NCBI GenBank assembly: GCA_036941025.1 | Contig: JAYMNP010000001.1 | Coordinates: 1,674,001-1,738,000 of the forward strand | DNA length: 64,000 nucleotides | Source of the DNA: Lachnospiraceae bacterium JLR.KK002 | GTDB lineage: Bacteria > Bacillota > Clostridia > Lachnospirales > Lachnospiraceae | Direction: 5' to 3' | Shown: piece by piece, positions 38,912 through 48,203 of the stretch | How positions within the stretch are numbered: position 1 is the stretch's first letter | How the letters are laid out: the number at the start of each line of letters is the position of its first letter | Translations under genes and position numbers: made by a program | The notes under the pieces: generated by a model | What the model was told of the DNA's origin: nothing | Database searches by the model: none | Seen by the model: the letters and a program-made list of their open reading frames with translations, nothing else

Positions 38912-39898
38912 ATGCAGTTACAATTAAAAAATTTATGTAAGCAGTACGGAACAAAATGTGCTGTGAATCATGTAAATGCAAGCCTTTCACCCGGAGTATA
39001 CGGACTGCTCGGAGCAAACGGCGCCGGTAAAACAACACTTATGAGAATGATATGCGGCGTTTTAAAGCCCTCTTCCGGCAGCATCCGCCTGAACGGCAAA
39101 AGCATTGAGGAACTGGGGGAGCGGTACTACTCCCACCTGGGATACATGCCGCAGGATTTCGGCTTTTATCCCGATTTTACCGCCCGTGAATTTATGCTGT
39201 ATATGGCAGCGGTAAAAGGGCTTGACACCAAAACGGCGAAACAAAGGACAGAGCATCTGCTTCATATGGTAAACCTGCAGGATGCAGCAGACAAAAAAGT
39301 CAAATCCTATTCCGGCGGTATGAAGCAGCGGCTGGGAATCGCCCAGGCGGAGCTGAACCATCCCCAGATTCTGATACTGGATGAACCCACTGCCGGGCTT
39401 GACCCCAAAGAGCGAATCCGTTTCCGCAACCTCATATCCGATTTTGCAAAAGAGAAAATTGTGATCCTGTCCACGCATATTGTATCAGACGTTTCCTATA
39501 TTGCCGACTACATCCTAATGATGAAAAGCGGGCAGTTCCTGCTTGGCGAACCCATGGAAACAGTTACAGACCACATCAAAGGGAAAGTCTGGGAAATCCT
39601 GACTGACAACCGGGAAGTCGGGGAATACAGCCGGAATTTTTCTGTTGTAAATCTGCACCACGAAAACAATATGGTCCGGCTGCGTATTGTGAGCGATACA
39701 GCGCCGGCGACAGACGCAGCCACTGTAGAACCGAGCCTGGAGGATCTGTTCCTGTATCATTTCGGAGAAGACGCACAGAGAGGAGGAAGGCAAATGCGAA
39801 GCATTTCCGGAATGCCTTCCGACGACATGGCAGGTGACGCGAAGCGGCGCGTGCCGATACCTTGTGAGAGGAGCGATAATTATGCTGATGAAATATGA
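38912..39898 (+). CDS. ABC transporter ATP-binding protein
   Basis: The 328-residue protein has Walker A GANGAGKTT, signature YSGGMKQRLGIAQ, Walker B LILDEPTAGLDP and STHIV. The start is ATG 38912 behind CAGGAGG. The last ~40 residues (after DLFLYHFGE) are encoded by a hairpin-rich stretch (39785-39866) and look like a read-through extension rather than a domain. The stop overlaps the permease start by 17 bp. Confidence 0.92.
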   Translation: MQLQLKNLCKQYGTKCAVNHVNASLSPGVYGLLGANGAGKTTLMRMICGVLKPSSGSIRLNGKSIEELGERYYSHLGYMPQDFGFYPDFTAREFMLYMAAVKGLDTKTAKQRTEHLLHMVNLQDAADKKVKSYSGGMKQRLGIAQAELNHPQILILDEPTAGLDPKERIRFRNLISDFAKEKIVILSTHIVSDVSYIADYILMMKSGQFLLGEPMETVTDHIKGKVWEILTDNREVGEYSRNFSVVNLHHENNMVRLRIVSDTAPATDAATVEPSLEDLFLYHFGEDAQRGGRQMRSISGMPSDDMAGDAKRRVPIPCERSDNYADEI

Positions 39899-41108
39899 AT
39901 TCTTAAAAATCCTGCGAAAAAAATCCACCATGATCGTCATGGCGGTCAGCCTGTTATTAACAGCATTCCTGTTCGGGCTGCCCATCCTGCAGTACCAGAC
40001 CTATAACCAGGATGGCGTAATCAAAGGCCTTAAGGGCATTGCTTACACAAAAGACCAGTATCAGAATATATCCGTCCCGATTACAGACGAATATGTGGAA
40101 AAAACAATCACAGAATATCAAAAGCTCTTTGAGAAGCCCGACAATGTAGGTTATGACGGAAGCGAAAAGTTCCTGATCGGCGACGCATACTGGAACTTTG
40201 TGGCTCCCAGGGAAAAACAGCTTAGCATGATCGCCTCCGCATACGATTCCCCCGGCGAAAATTCCGGCCTTAATAAGCTGCCCGAACTGGATCTGACAAA
40301 CGGGGCTAAGTTTTACCAGGCGAGGAATGAAAAGGTAGAATCTCTCCTGAACACACCCTCAAGGGAGCTTTCATCCCAGCAGAAAGAATACTGGGGCAAT
40401 ATGAGCAGTAAGGTGGAAACGCCCCTGCAATACGGATATCACGAAGGCTGGGAAATCATCATGAACAGCTTTGAGCTGCTGATGTTCGCCCTGTTGGCTG
40501 TCCTCATTGTGATAGCGCCTGTCTTTTCCGGTGAATACCAGGCCGGCACGGATGCTGTCATCCTGTCCGGCAAATATGGCAAGACCAGGCTGATAACAGC
40601 AAAAATAATATCATCTGTGCTGTTTGGCATCCTTGCATTTACGCTGCATGTTATCGTCGCTTTCGGTCTGCCCCTTGCGGCTTTCGGGGCAGATGGATGG
40701 AATCTGCCTTTACAGATCGCCGGCCTCACAATCCCATACCCGTTCACCTTCCTGCAGGCGGCCCTGATCAACCTGGGCGTTATTTATCTGGTACTGCTTG
40801 CCATGATTGGGCTGACGCTGCTGCTGTCTGCCAAAATGAAAAGCCCTTACCTTGTGCTGGTCGTACTCGTACCCGTGCTTTTTATCCCGCTGTTCCTCTC
40901 CCCCAACGGGACAACCGGGGCATACAACCTGACTTTGTTCCTGCTGCCGTACCGTTCTGTCATGCCGGAAATCGGTAAATATGTTTCCTTCCAGATCGGC
41001 GGACTGGTTCTTGACGCCCTTTCCATGCGGGCCATCCTGTATGCAATCCTGACTGCGGTTATGCTGCCCCTTGCAAGGCTGGGCTTCAGGAAACACCAGG
41101 TTGCGTAA
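39882..41108 (+). CDS. ABC-2 type permease
   Basis: The 408-residue protein has one N-terminal span (about 12-35), a large extracytoplasmic domain (about 35-180), and five or six C-terminal spans. SGEYQAGTDAVILSGKYGKTRLITAKI is the cytoplasmic signature shared with ABC-2 permeases. The start is ATG 39882 behind GAGAGGAG. It forms an exporter with the ATPase and is presumably regulated by the upstream two-component system. Confidence 0.87.
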   Translation: MLMKYEFLKILRKKSTMIVMAVSLLLTAFLFGLPILQYQTYNQDGVIKGLKGIAYTKDQYQNISVPITDEYVEKTITEYQKLFEKPDNVGYDGSEKFLIGDAYWNFVAPREKQLSMIASAYDSPGENSGLNKLPELDLTNGAKFYQARNEKVESLLNTPSRELSSQQKEYWGNMSSKVETPLQYGYHEGWEIIMNSFELLMFALLAVLIVIAPVFSGEYQAGTDAVILSGKYGKTRLITAKIISSVLFGILAFTLHVIVAFGLPLAAFGADGWNLPLQIAGLTIPYPFTFLQAALINLGVIYLVLLAMIGLTLLLSAKMKSPYLVLVVLVPVLFIPLFLSPNGTTGAYNLTLFLLPYRSVMPEIGKYVSFQIGGLVLDALSMRAILYAILTAVMLPLARLGFRKHQVA

Positions 41109-41117
41109 AGTGCGGCT

Positions 41118-41191
41118 ATGAAGAGAAAAAAACTGTCATTTTCGGCGGCATGATCCTTATCATCGCCATCTGCGCAATTGTCTTCCTATAA
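41118..41191 (+). pseudogene. Short frameshifted remnant after the permease
   Basis: From ATG 41118 the frame reads MKRKK and then shifts; one extra base in the run of seven As (41124-41130) would give TVIFGGMILIIAICAIVFL and a stop at 41191, a basic start plus one membrane span. It may be the first part of a third operon gene, lost by truncation. Confidence 0.4.
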
Positions 41192-41208
41192 GTCCGGACA
41201 GTCCCATA

Positions 41209-41670
41209 TCAGATTAAGCCATTATCCGCCATAACAAAATTTGCTTCATAAGCGGCATTTGCTGTTGCCGCAGCCCCTGATTTTGCCAGAACGGAATCGG
41301 AATATACGGCCTCTTTTGCCCACTGTGACGCCTGCCGCCTCCGTACCAGCCGCCCGTCAAAGCTGTTCTCCACTTTCAGGATAGGCAGGTTCCCTTTCTG
41401 CAGGGAGCTTATACGGATAAAGGCATCCGCCCCCTTCCCCTGCGGAAAGGCGCTGGATGACGCAAGGGTGTTCTTCATGTCATGCTTCATGCCCCGTATG
41501 TCGGAATAGACGCGCTCCATCTCCTCCATGTGTTCCTGCAGGCTGCCAATCTGGTTTTCGAAGACGAGCCTGCCGCTCTTTTCCCTGTTCCAACAGATCA
41601 TGTCAGGGTCAGGTGCGTCAAACACATAATCCTCGATGCCCGTAATGAACACCAACACGCATATATGCTC
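41209..41670 (-). pseudogene. Remnant of a GHKL-type (AgrC-like) histidine kinase
   Basis: The minus strand includes ENQIGSLQEHMEEMERVYSD and IRGMKHDMKNTLA, the dimerisation/His region of AgrC-like GHKL kinases, then a scrambled C-terminus. The ATPase domain and all membrane segments are missing. No ribosome site. The fragment abuts the MATE remnant. Confidence 0.65.
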
Positions 41671-41671
41671 C

Positions 41672-42110
41672 CTAAAGGCATATCTGATAAAGAAAAGCCA
41701 CCACCATTGTAAGCAACTCCGCAATCGGTACTGCCAGCCACACCCCCGTCACTCCCATAAATTCCGGCAGTATCAGCAACAGCACAAATATCAGCTCAAA
41801 TGTCCGCTGGAAGGATAATACCGCTGACAGCTTCCCATTTGACAACACAGTGAATGTAGCTGAAGTAAAAATATTCATCCCACAAAAAAGAAAACTGAAT
41901 GGGAATATCCAAAAACCTCTTCGTGCAATCCTGCTTGCACCAGGCCCCGAATCATATTGTCTATTAATGCAGTCCCCAAAAACGTAATGATCATTCCTGG
42001 TAAAGCCCCTGCACCGATAATCAAAGTACTGGCGCTGCATATAGGATTTCAGATTTTCCTTGCTTTGCCTGTAAGCCTCCCGGACTGTTTCCGGATTATA
42101 AAATTATGCT
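41672..42110 (-). pseudogene. C-terminal remnant of a MATE-family efflux protein
   Basis: One frame gives the terminal MATE region (NIFTSATFTVLSNGKLSAVL and LPEFMGVTGVWLAVPIAELLT); the preceding part reads in another frame (ASTLIIGAGALPGMIITFLG). The N-terminal two thirds are absent. It lies directly after the MBL gene. Confidence 0.7.
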
Positions 42111-42982
42111 TTCTGCCAAAGCAGCATACTGTCCCGAAATTCAGTCGTCATTTTCCCGGTATCTTTCAGCCACGAAAGGTAAGACCGCACCGTGCTGCCA
42201 GCCAGCACATATTGCTCAAAATTCATGGAAAGCCCATAGCCTCTGAACACTTCCTGCAAAATCCGCTCAAAGCATATCGGTTCTTCACAGATTGACAGAA
42301 TCCGCTCCGCGATGCTCTGCAACTTATCCCTGTTATAGCAGACAAGCTCTTTCACATCTGCCGAGGCTTCCGCATGGGCGGGGACGAACATGGCCGCCTC
42401 CATCTGCTCCACCTTATCCAGTGTTTCCAGATAAGCACCCACGTCATAGATGAAGGAAACCGCATATTTGTCCAGCGTCTCCCTGCTGCTGATACAGTCT
42501 GCAAGGAACACCACATTATCCGGCATACGGAACCCCACCATGTCAAAGAAATGCCCCGGCAGGGGTATCACCCCAACCTCCTTCGGGAAGCTCTCATCTG
42601 AAAAATCCGTCACATCACTCTCCTGCGCCATCAGGAACTTATGTCGTAAATCCTTACACGGATAACCGCCGTAAAGGAAAGACGGCTCCAGTACCGGATA
42701 TTTGATAAAAGCCGCCTCTATGCCACCGGAATACACCTTACAGCCCGTCTGCCCCTGCAGGTATTTGTTGCCGCCGATATGGTCTGCATTGGAATGGGTA
42801 TTCAGAATCGCCGCCAGATGCCATCCGTTCTTATCCAGTATCTGCCGGACTTTCCGCCCCGCATCCTTATCATTTCCGCTGTCAACCAGATAGACATTCT
42901 CACTGTCCGCCACATAGACGCCTATCTTCGCCGGACAGTTTATGTAATAGCATTTCTCACTGACCTGTACCAATTCATACAT
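42104..42982 (-). CDS. Metallo-beta-lactamase fold hydrolase
   Basis: The 292-residue protein has the metal site THSNADHIGG (Asn in place of the second His of HxHxDH), PLPGHFFDMVGF, FLADCIS and a distal His in VPAHAEAS. Such variants are found among uncharacterised glyoxalase/hydrolase-like members. A C-terminal ~80-residue helical extension is present. AAAGGAGG precedes the ATG. It lies 15 bp after the XRE-cupin gene and is probably controlled by it. Confidence 0.87.
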   Translation of the reverse strand: MYELVQVSEKCYYINCPAKIGVYVADSENVYLVDSGNDKDAGRKVRQILDKNGWHLAAILNTHSNADHIGGNKYLQGQTGCKVYSGGIEAAFIKYPVLEPSFLYGGYPCKDLRHKFLMAQESDVTDFSDESFPKEVGVIPLPGHFFDMVGFRMPDNVVFLADCISSRETLDKYAVSFIYDVGAYLETLDKVEQMEAAMFVPAHAEASADVKELVCYNRDKLQSIAERILSICEEPICFERILQEVFRGYGLSMNFEQYVLAGSTVRSYLSWLKDTGKMTTEFRDSMLLWQKA

Positions 42983-42997
42983 TTTTCGTTTCCTCCT

Positions 42998-43555
42998 TTA
43001 ACTGTTCGGATAAAATATCACATTATAGGCGGCGCAGGCTTTATCTGAAACATTGTGGTATGCATGGGAAATATCAGCCCCAAACCGTATGGACTGTTTT
43101 TCCTGCAACACCACTTTCTTCCTGCCTATTGCCATTTTCAATGTCCCATGCACCATAAAAACATATTCCTCCACGCCCGTCACATGGGGAAGCGATTCGT
43201 GCTGCACCCCTGCGTCAAGCTCAATATAGAATGCCTCCACATTCCTTATTGGGTCAAAGGGAAACAGCGGGTAAGCCCGCATCCCTCCGTTTTCCTCCGT
43301 GATCACATTTTCCCCATCAAGCCCGGCGACCGTGTATTCCGCTTCTTCCTGTTTACAGAAAAAGGATAATGGAATTTTCAGCCCTGTTGAAATCTTCCAT
43401 AATATGTTGATGGTGGGCGAGGACTGCCCCCGCTCAATCTGTCCCAGCATGGGCTTGCTCACGCCAGTCAGTTCCGCAACATCATCCAGCGTGAGCTGCC
43501 TTGTGTTGCGAATCTCTTTCAGCCGCTCTCCTATCTTTAATGAAATTTGTTCCAT
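42998..43555 (-). CDS. XRE-cupin transcription regulator
   Basis: The 185-residue protein has an HTH (RNTRQLTLDDVAELTGVSKPMLGQIERG, about 15-45) and a C-terminal cupin (about 105-180: HVTGVEEYVFMVHGTLKMAIG). Members of this class sense small ligands and often control the next gene, here the MBL hydrolase. CAGGAGG stands 7 bp before the ATG. An inverted repeat just upstream (43566-43604) is a candidate autoregulatory operator. Confidence 0.9.
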   Translation of the reverse strand: MEQISLKIGERLKEIRNTRQLTLDDVAELTGVSKPMLGQIERGQSSPTINILWKISTGLKIPLSFFCKQEEAEYTVAGLDGENVITEENGGMRAYPLFPFDPIRNVEAFYIELDAGVQHESLPHVTGVEEYVFMVHGTLKMAIGRKKVVLQEKQSIRFGADISHAYHNVSDKACAAYNVIFYPNS

Positions 43556-43565
43556 TCTACCTCCT

Positions 43566-43604
43566 GAATATGTTTTATTAAATAAAATATATTATAACAT
43601 ATTC
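43566..43604 (-). promoter_or_regulatory. Inverted repeat upstream of XRE-cupin gene
   Basis: GAATATGTTTTATTA (43566-43580) and the complement of 43590-43604 (GAATATGTTATAATA) match at 12 of 15 positions around a 9-bp AT-rich centre. It overlaps the likely promoter and the ribosome site edge. Confidence 0.5.
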
Positions 43605-43609
43605 AATTA

Positions 43610-44043
43610 AAGATATCAAAGAAGAAAACGCTAAGATGTGACCGTCCATTTCCCGGTAAAGCTCGTTCAGCAGAAATCCTTTTTCCAAATCCAGCATCCT
43701 ATCCAAAGCATACACATGAAATTCATATATGTGCGGCTTATCCGGCGGTGTCATCCCGCCATAAAAGCAGGAAAGCTCCGCAGACTGCCCTCCGCCCTGC
43801 ACGCTCGTCCAGATATTCCGGCCCTGCACAAAATCATTCGTCGTCTGACTTTCATTCTTCTTGATTTCAAAACGGGTTATGTTTGCCGCCAGCCAGTGTA
43901 TCCGTGCAAATCCCCCGTGACCGGGTATGCGTCCTTATCCTCCAGGACAATGGCAATCGACACCGTTCCCTGCGGCGCATCCTCCACCGTAAAGGGTAAA
44001 GAATAAACAGGGATTCCATTTTCATTGAACTGCGTCCCATGCC
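43610..44043 (-). pseudogene. YbhB/YbcL-type (PEBP) gene, frameshifted
   Basis: Frame one gives NENGIPVYSLPFTVEDAP and VSIAIVLEDKDAYPVTG; after a run of five Cs (43912-43916, plus strand) frame two continues GGFARIHWLAANITRFE, TPPDKPHIYEFHVYALDR and ELYREMDGHILA. Adding one base to the run restores the PEBP family sequence. The start is fused to the HxlR remnant. Confidence 0.7.
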
Positions 44044-44397
44044 CGCCATTATACTGCATAATCCTTAATGCCTCCAGCATCTCCCCCATGCCATCTGTTA
44101 AAGAATATTCCACATGGAGCGATAGGATTTCTTTTCCACAAAGCCATAATTCATCAATTCCTTTAACTGCTCTAACAGCATTTTCTGTGTAATGTCATCT
44201 ATGTCCCGTTCCAGCTTCGCCAGAGATGTAGCCCCTGGACGCAGCCGCCATAAGATAATCGATTTCCAGTTCCCTTTGATCAGGTCATGCACCAGTTCCA
44301 AAGGGCAGGTGTATTCCGTTCTCATTTTCACAGGCTGATGCCCCTTTCCGTTTTCTATTACTTCGGCAGAATATCGTTCCTGCCAAAGTAATAACAT
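44044..44397 (-). pseudogene. HxlR-type regulator, frameshifted and fused to PEBP remnant
   Basis: The first frame gives CPLELVHDLIKGNWKSIILW and ITQKMLLEQLKELMNYGFVEKKSY, the HxlR winged helix. A small deletion then shifts the frame, and the normal ending EYSLTDGMGEMLEALRIMQ is found in the next frame, running straight into the PEBP remnant. Confidence 0.75.
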
Positions 44398-44773
44398 CCA
44401 CTGAATTATGCCATAAAAATTACCCGTTTTTCACCCGATATCACGAAACGACTATTTTGGGGGAATGGAAAGCAAAAAAGAACCGTCAAGTAACCTTCTT
44501 TCTCCATTTTCGCTGATTCCCCAGCTTTCCAGGTGGTTTTCTGCTGTCAGACCTGCCTGTGGAAACAGCAGACCGCCGCATACGGTGGTAAGTCATCTGC
44601 GGCGGTTAGCTTTTGTATGCCCTTTATCTCAGCAGCGCCATACTTCCCGTCAATTTGTTCACCTTCTTTTTCGCCCCACAGATAGCAACCCCATAATAAT
44701 TCAGGTCCGTTTCCGGAACATCCTTCATTTTTATATTGAAAACTCAAAGAGTATATCAATCTTTATTTCTTTA
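44398..44773. other. Region without a recognised gene
   Basis: There is a nested pair of stem-loops at 44541-44606 (CTGCTGT/ACAGCAG and ACCGCCGCA/TGCGGCGGT). A 34-codon minus frame at 44624-44728 has an ATG but no ribosome site. Nothing else is supported. Confidence 0.4.
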
Positions 44774-46240
44774 CACCACTTTACAACTTTTCCATAAAAA
44801 AAATGTCATACAGGACTTTCTGATGTATAATAAGTTTGCAAACAAAAAAATACGAAAGAAAGTGATCCTGTACGACAGACTTATTATACAACGAAAAAAC
44901 TATAATTGGTAGACTTTATCATTATTTTTACATTTATTTTGAGGCTTGTTCCATTCCTACAGCCGAGACATTGGTCCTGCTCCTGCTGTCCATACTGACA
45001 CTGGAGTCAGCGGATTCCATCCGTTTCCTTTACAGACATTTCCTGTCAAAGCTAACAGATAAATCCCTGAATGCCTTTTACTATGCCTGCTCCTATGCCA
45101 AAGTGGATTATTCCAGGTTTATGAATGCAACAGCATCTATGGCATTGAAACTAATCCCGAAATCCTTAGAGACGCAGCCCGTTTTTTTATGCATGGATGA
45201 TACCATTGTTCCCAAATATGGAAAGAAATTTGAGGATGTCTCAAAACTCTTTGACCATTCCGCGCACAACGGCAGCGGCTACCTGAATGGGCACTGCTTT
45301 GTAAGTGTCATGCTCTGTGTGCCAATGTGGGATAAAGGCAAGATTGTTTACCAGGCGTTTCCGCTTTCCTACCGTATGTGGCAGAAAGAAGAGTCAAAAT
45401 TAAAGCTGGCTGCTTCCATGGTACGCCAGGCCATGCCTGAATTACAGGAAAAGGCGAATGTCATTATCCTATGCGACAGCTGGTATACAAAAGGGGATCT
45501 GGTTTCTGTCGTGGATGAATACCCAAACCTTGGCCTAATCGGAAATGCAAGGTATGACTCTGTCCTTTATGACCTTGCCCCGCAGCCGACCGGAAAAAGG
45601 GGCAGGCCTGCAAAACATGGGAAACGTCTTTCGGCGGAAAAAGATTTTACACTTTCGGATGAAAAAATAGGCGGTTATTATATTGGGATGCGCCGTGTCC
45701 TTACAAATATTTTCGGCACAAGGGAAGTTTTTGCCTATGTGACAGCCACAGAGAAGGAAGGCGGTTCCAGGCGCCTGTTCTTCAGTACGGTTTTCCCCAC
45801 ACAGCTGCAGATTTTTTGTGCATGGCAGGAAAAGACCCCCCTGAACCAGACGGGGAGTGCATGGATGGATTACATCCCCTTGTTCCTGTACTCATTCAGA
45901 TGGAAGATAGAAGTCAGCTATTACGAACAGAAAACCTTCTGGTCACTATGCAGCTATATGGTGCGCAGCCGGAAAGGGATTGAAATGCTGGTTAATCTGA
46001 TCAACATAGCTTATTGTGCGATGAAACTGCTGCCATATCAGGATGAAGCATTTTCAAAGTACCGTAGGGAAAGCGCACAGGATTTCAGGTTTGTGCTCAG
46101 CGAGCGGATCAGGCAGGAGGTATTTTTTGCCACTTTCGTGAAAAAGAGCGAAAGTATAATAAAATCATCTGCCCTTATGAGAGCCTTAAAATACCTTGTT
46201 CAGCAAAAGGAGCGCTATTTATAATAGTTGTAAAGTGGTG
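44774..46240 (+). mobile_element. IS4-like insertion sequence, copy 1 (1467 bp)
   Basis: Perfect 15-bp inverted ends: CACCACTTTACAACT (44774-44788) and its complement at 46226-46240. Direct repeat TTTCTTTA at 44766-44773 and 46241-46248, an 8-bp target duplication. By eye it is identical to copy 2 (61326-62792). It lies just upstream of an already broken AlbA_2 gene. Confidence 0.93.
44971..46224 (+). CDS. IS4-like DDE transposase, copy 1
   Basis: The 417-residue form starts at TTG 44971. DDE candidates are Asp76/77 (LCMDDTIVPKYG), Asp169 (ILCDSWYTKGDL) and Glu314 (RWKIEVSYYEQKTFW). GKRGRPAKHGKRLS is a basic linker. The frame is open for another ~35 codons upstream (to about 44863) with coding-like residues such as FEACSIPTAETL but no ATG, so the true start is probably an unusual codon upstream. 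No usable ribosome site fits the TTG. Confidence 0.85.
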   Translation: MVLLLLSILTLESADSIRFLYRHFLSKLTDKSLNAFYYACSYAKVDYSRFMNATASMALKLIPKSLETQPVFLCMDDTIVPKYGKKFEDVSKLFDHSAHNGSGYLNGHCFVSVMLCVPMWDKGKIVYQAFPLSYRMWQKEESKLKLAASMVRQAMPELQEKANVIILCDSWYTKGDLVSVVDEYPNLGLIGNARYDSVLYDLAPQPTGKRGRPAKHGKRLSAEKDFTLSDEKIGGYYIGMRRVLTNIFGTREVFAYVTATEKEGGSRRLFFSTVFPTQLQIFCAWQEKTPLNQTGSAWMDYIPLFLYSFRWKIEVSYYEQKTFWSLCSYMVRSRKGIEMLVNLINIAYCAMKLLPYQDEAFSKYRRESAQDFRFVLSERIRQEVFFATFVKKSESIIKSSALMRALKYLVQQKERYL

Positions 46241-46261
46241 TTTCTTTAGGTTAAATTATCC

Positions 46262-47251
46262 GAGTTTTCGGACAGTCTCTCCCGGTTTCACCATTGACGA
46301 TATTGATGATGCCCTGGTTCAGAAATTCAAAACTCTGGCTGCAAAAAAAGGAAGGATTGACGAAAGCGTTCTGTCTGAATCAAAGGCAGATTTGATGGAA
46401 AAACTCCGCCTGACCAATGCCGGGCACTATACAAATGCTGCCATGCTCTTGTTTAGCAAAGATCCCGACAAGTGGCAGCTTGGCTCATACACCAAGATCG
46501 GATTTTTTGAAACAGATGCTGACCTTCGTTATCAGGATGAAGTCCATGGTCCATTTTGGAGCAGATTGATAAAATCATTGAAGTCCTTCATCTCAAATTT
46601 ATGAAAGCAAAAATCACCTACGAGGGGATACAAAGAATAGAACGATACTTTGTCCCGGATGCAGCTCTGAGGGAAGCTTTGCTGAACGCCTTATGTCACA
46701 AGCAATATGAATCCTGCACGCCCATCCAAATCAGTGTTTATGATGACCGTCTTTATATTGCAAACTGTGGAAAGCTGCCGGAAAACCGGACCATCGACAG
46801 TTTAATGTCCAAACATGCGTCCCGTCCATATAACCCCTCTATTGCTAATGTATACTATTTGGCTGGCCTCATCGAAAGCTGGGGACGCGGTATCGAAAAA
46901 ATTTGTCAGGCTTGCGAAGAGGACGGCTCGCCACTACCGGAATACACGATTCATCCTGGCGATATTATGATTCAATTCATTGCCGCTGAAAACCGAATCG
47001 TGCGCACTTCTCTCGACAAGGTGACTGAAGGGGTGACTGAGAAGGTGACTGAGAAGGTGACTGAGGCAGAACAGAAACTTTTATCGTTGCTGCTCGAAGA
47101 TCCTGCCTACACCTATGCTGTCCTGGCTGAAAAACTGGGCGTGAGCCGAAAAACAGTCTCTTCAAGAATTAAATCCCTTAAAGACAAAGGTGTCATCCAA
47201 CGGATCGGCTCTGATACGAAAGGACATTGGCAAATCAAAAATGGGAAGTAA
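46262..47251 (+). pseudogene. Truncated, frameshifted AlbA_2/Schlafen-type ATP-binding protein
   Basis: The remaining C-terminal part includes LTNAGHYTNAAMLLFSKDP, FVPDAALREALLNALCH, YIANCGKLPEN and LAGLIESWGRGIEKI, then a VTE repeat linker (EGVTEKVTEKVTE) and a winged helix (VLAEKLGVSRKTVSSRIKSL). The N-terminal AlbA_2 domain is missing, and a one-base frameshift lies near 46545. The IS target duplication shows the N-terminus was already gone at insertion. Confidence 0.8.
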
Positions 47252-47264
47252 CGGAGGGCAACAG

Positions 47265-47741
47265 ATGCCAAGGCAGTTCAAAACAGCAAGACAAATCAAT
47301 AAATTAAAGATTACGGAGGCTGCTGAAAAACTTGGCATTTCCCAGCCGACCCTCAGTGCATGGGAAGGAGAACGGAAATCTCCTTCTATAGATAAGCTTG
47401 AGCATATGGCTGAGCTCTATGGTGTTACCACCGATTTCCTGTTGGGACGCACTGAAACTCAGAGCCAGGATCCCAGGCAGCCAATTCCACTGCAGGCATT
47501 GCCGGCTTTTCATGGAAGACCGGTATGGTCTGCCTCATATGGATGGCTGCTGGTGAATGCCGCCGACAAGCTTATGACCTTTCCCGATGGGCGAACCATG
47601 CCGTTTGCAGATATAATAAGAAAGGAACTGCAGGGATGGTACCATGTAAAAGACCGCTTTGTTGAAAATGAGTATGGCAATCGCTTTTATCTGGATACTT
47701 ATGGTTCCAAATGGCTGGCGTTCATCGCTGAAACCGAATAA
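47265..47741 (+). CDS. XRE-family regulator with extra C-terminal domain
   Basis: The 158-residue protein has an HTH (INKLKITEAAEKLGISQPTLSAWEG, about 10-40) with the usual DKLEHMAELYGVTTDFLLG, then a ~90-residue C-terminal domain (WSASYGWLLVNAADKLMTF) of unknown function, found in some phage-like or accessory regulators. ATG 47265 is chosen because GGAGG lies 7 bp upstream. It follows the AlbA_2 remnant by 13 bp. Confidence 0.85.
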   Translation: MPRQFKTARQINKLKITEAAEKLGISQPTLSAWEGERKSPSIDKLEHMAELYGVTTDFLLGRTETQSQDPRQPIPLQALPAFHGRPVWSASYGWLLVNAADKLMTFPDGRTMPFADIIRKELQGWYHVKDRFVENEYGNRFYLDTYGSKWLAFIAETE

Positions 47742-47743
47742 AA

Positions 47744-47786
47744 AAGAACTCCGACGCTCAGTATGATACCGGGCGCCGGAGTTCTT
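47744..47786. terminator. Terminator after XRE gene
   Basis: AAGAACTCCG pairs with CGGAGTTCTT around a 23-nt loop with inner CGC/GCG. On the minus strand six Ts follow; on the plus strand the tail is weak (GATTATTC). Confidence 0.65.
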
Positions 47787-48203
47787 GATTATTCATGCTT
47801 TCTGAACAGGCTGCCAATTATTCAGTTATAGGGAACTGCATATTGGGAATGTCCAGATATGCAGCCAATTACCTTGCAGCAAGCTGCCGGTAATTGACCC
47901 TCGCGGCATTCGCCAACTGTCCGTGCAAGCACGACCGCCTGGCTCATTGCCCGCGGGAATAAGGAGAAGAAGATTTCTGATTTTCCTCTATACGCATCCC
48001 TCCGTTTTACACATGAGGACGATTCTTATCACCCTATTTCCAGGCGGTTCTCCCTCAAATCCCCATACTATTTTTTTATGGTAAGGACATTGTAAAACCC
48101 AAATGTCACAGAAATGTCCGAGCCAATCATTCGGTCAGCTTAAAAACAGCCTGAATTGTTACAAAACTCGGACATTTCAAAATTTTTAGTCAGTATCCAT
48201 GTG
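47787..48203. other. Non-coding gap with a 12-bp inverted repeat
   Basis: No supported gene is found here. GAAATGTCCGAG (48111-48122) and CTCGGACATTTC (48167-48178) are perfect inverted repeats 44 bp apart, just past the FtsX-type permease stop. They may be a terminator with a long loop or an operator. Confidence 0.5.

Noticed and set aside
43877..44113. 78-codon frame as a real small gene
   Set aside because: It is the merged tail of the HxlR remnant and head of the PEBP remnant.
44624..44728. 34-codon minus frame (MKDVPETDLNYYGVAIC...)
   Set aside because: Plausible sequence but no ribosome site, short, and next to an IS end; kept only as a note.
46977..47165. Repeated short units GTGACTGA(G/A) near 47022-47065 as a possible repeat array
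   Set aside because: They encode the VTE-repeat linker normal for this AlbA_2-type protein.
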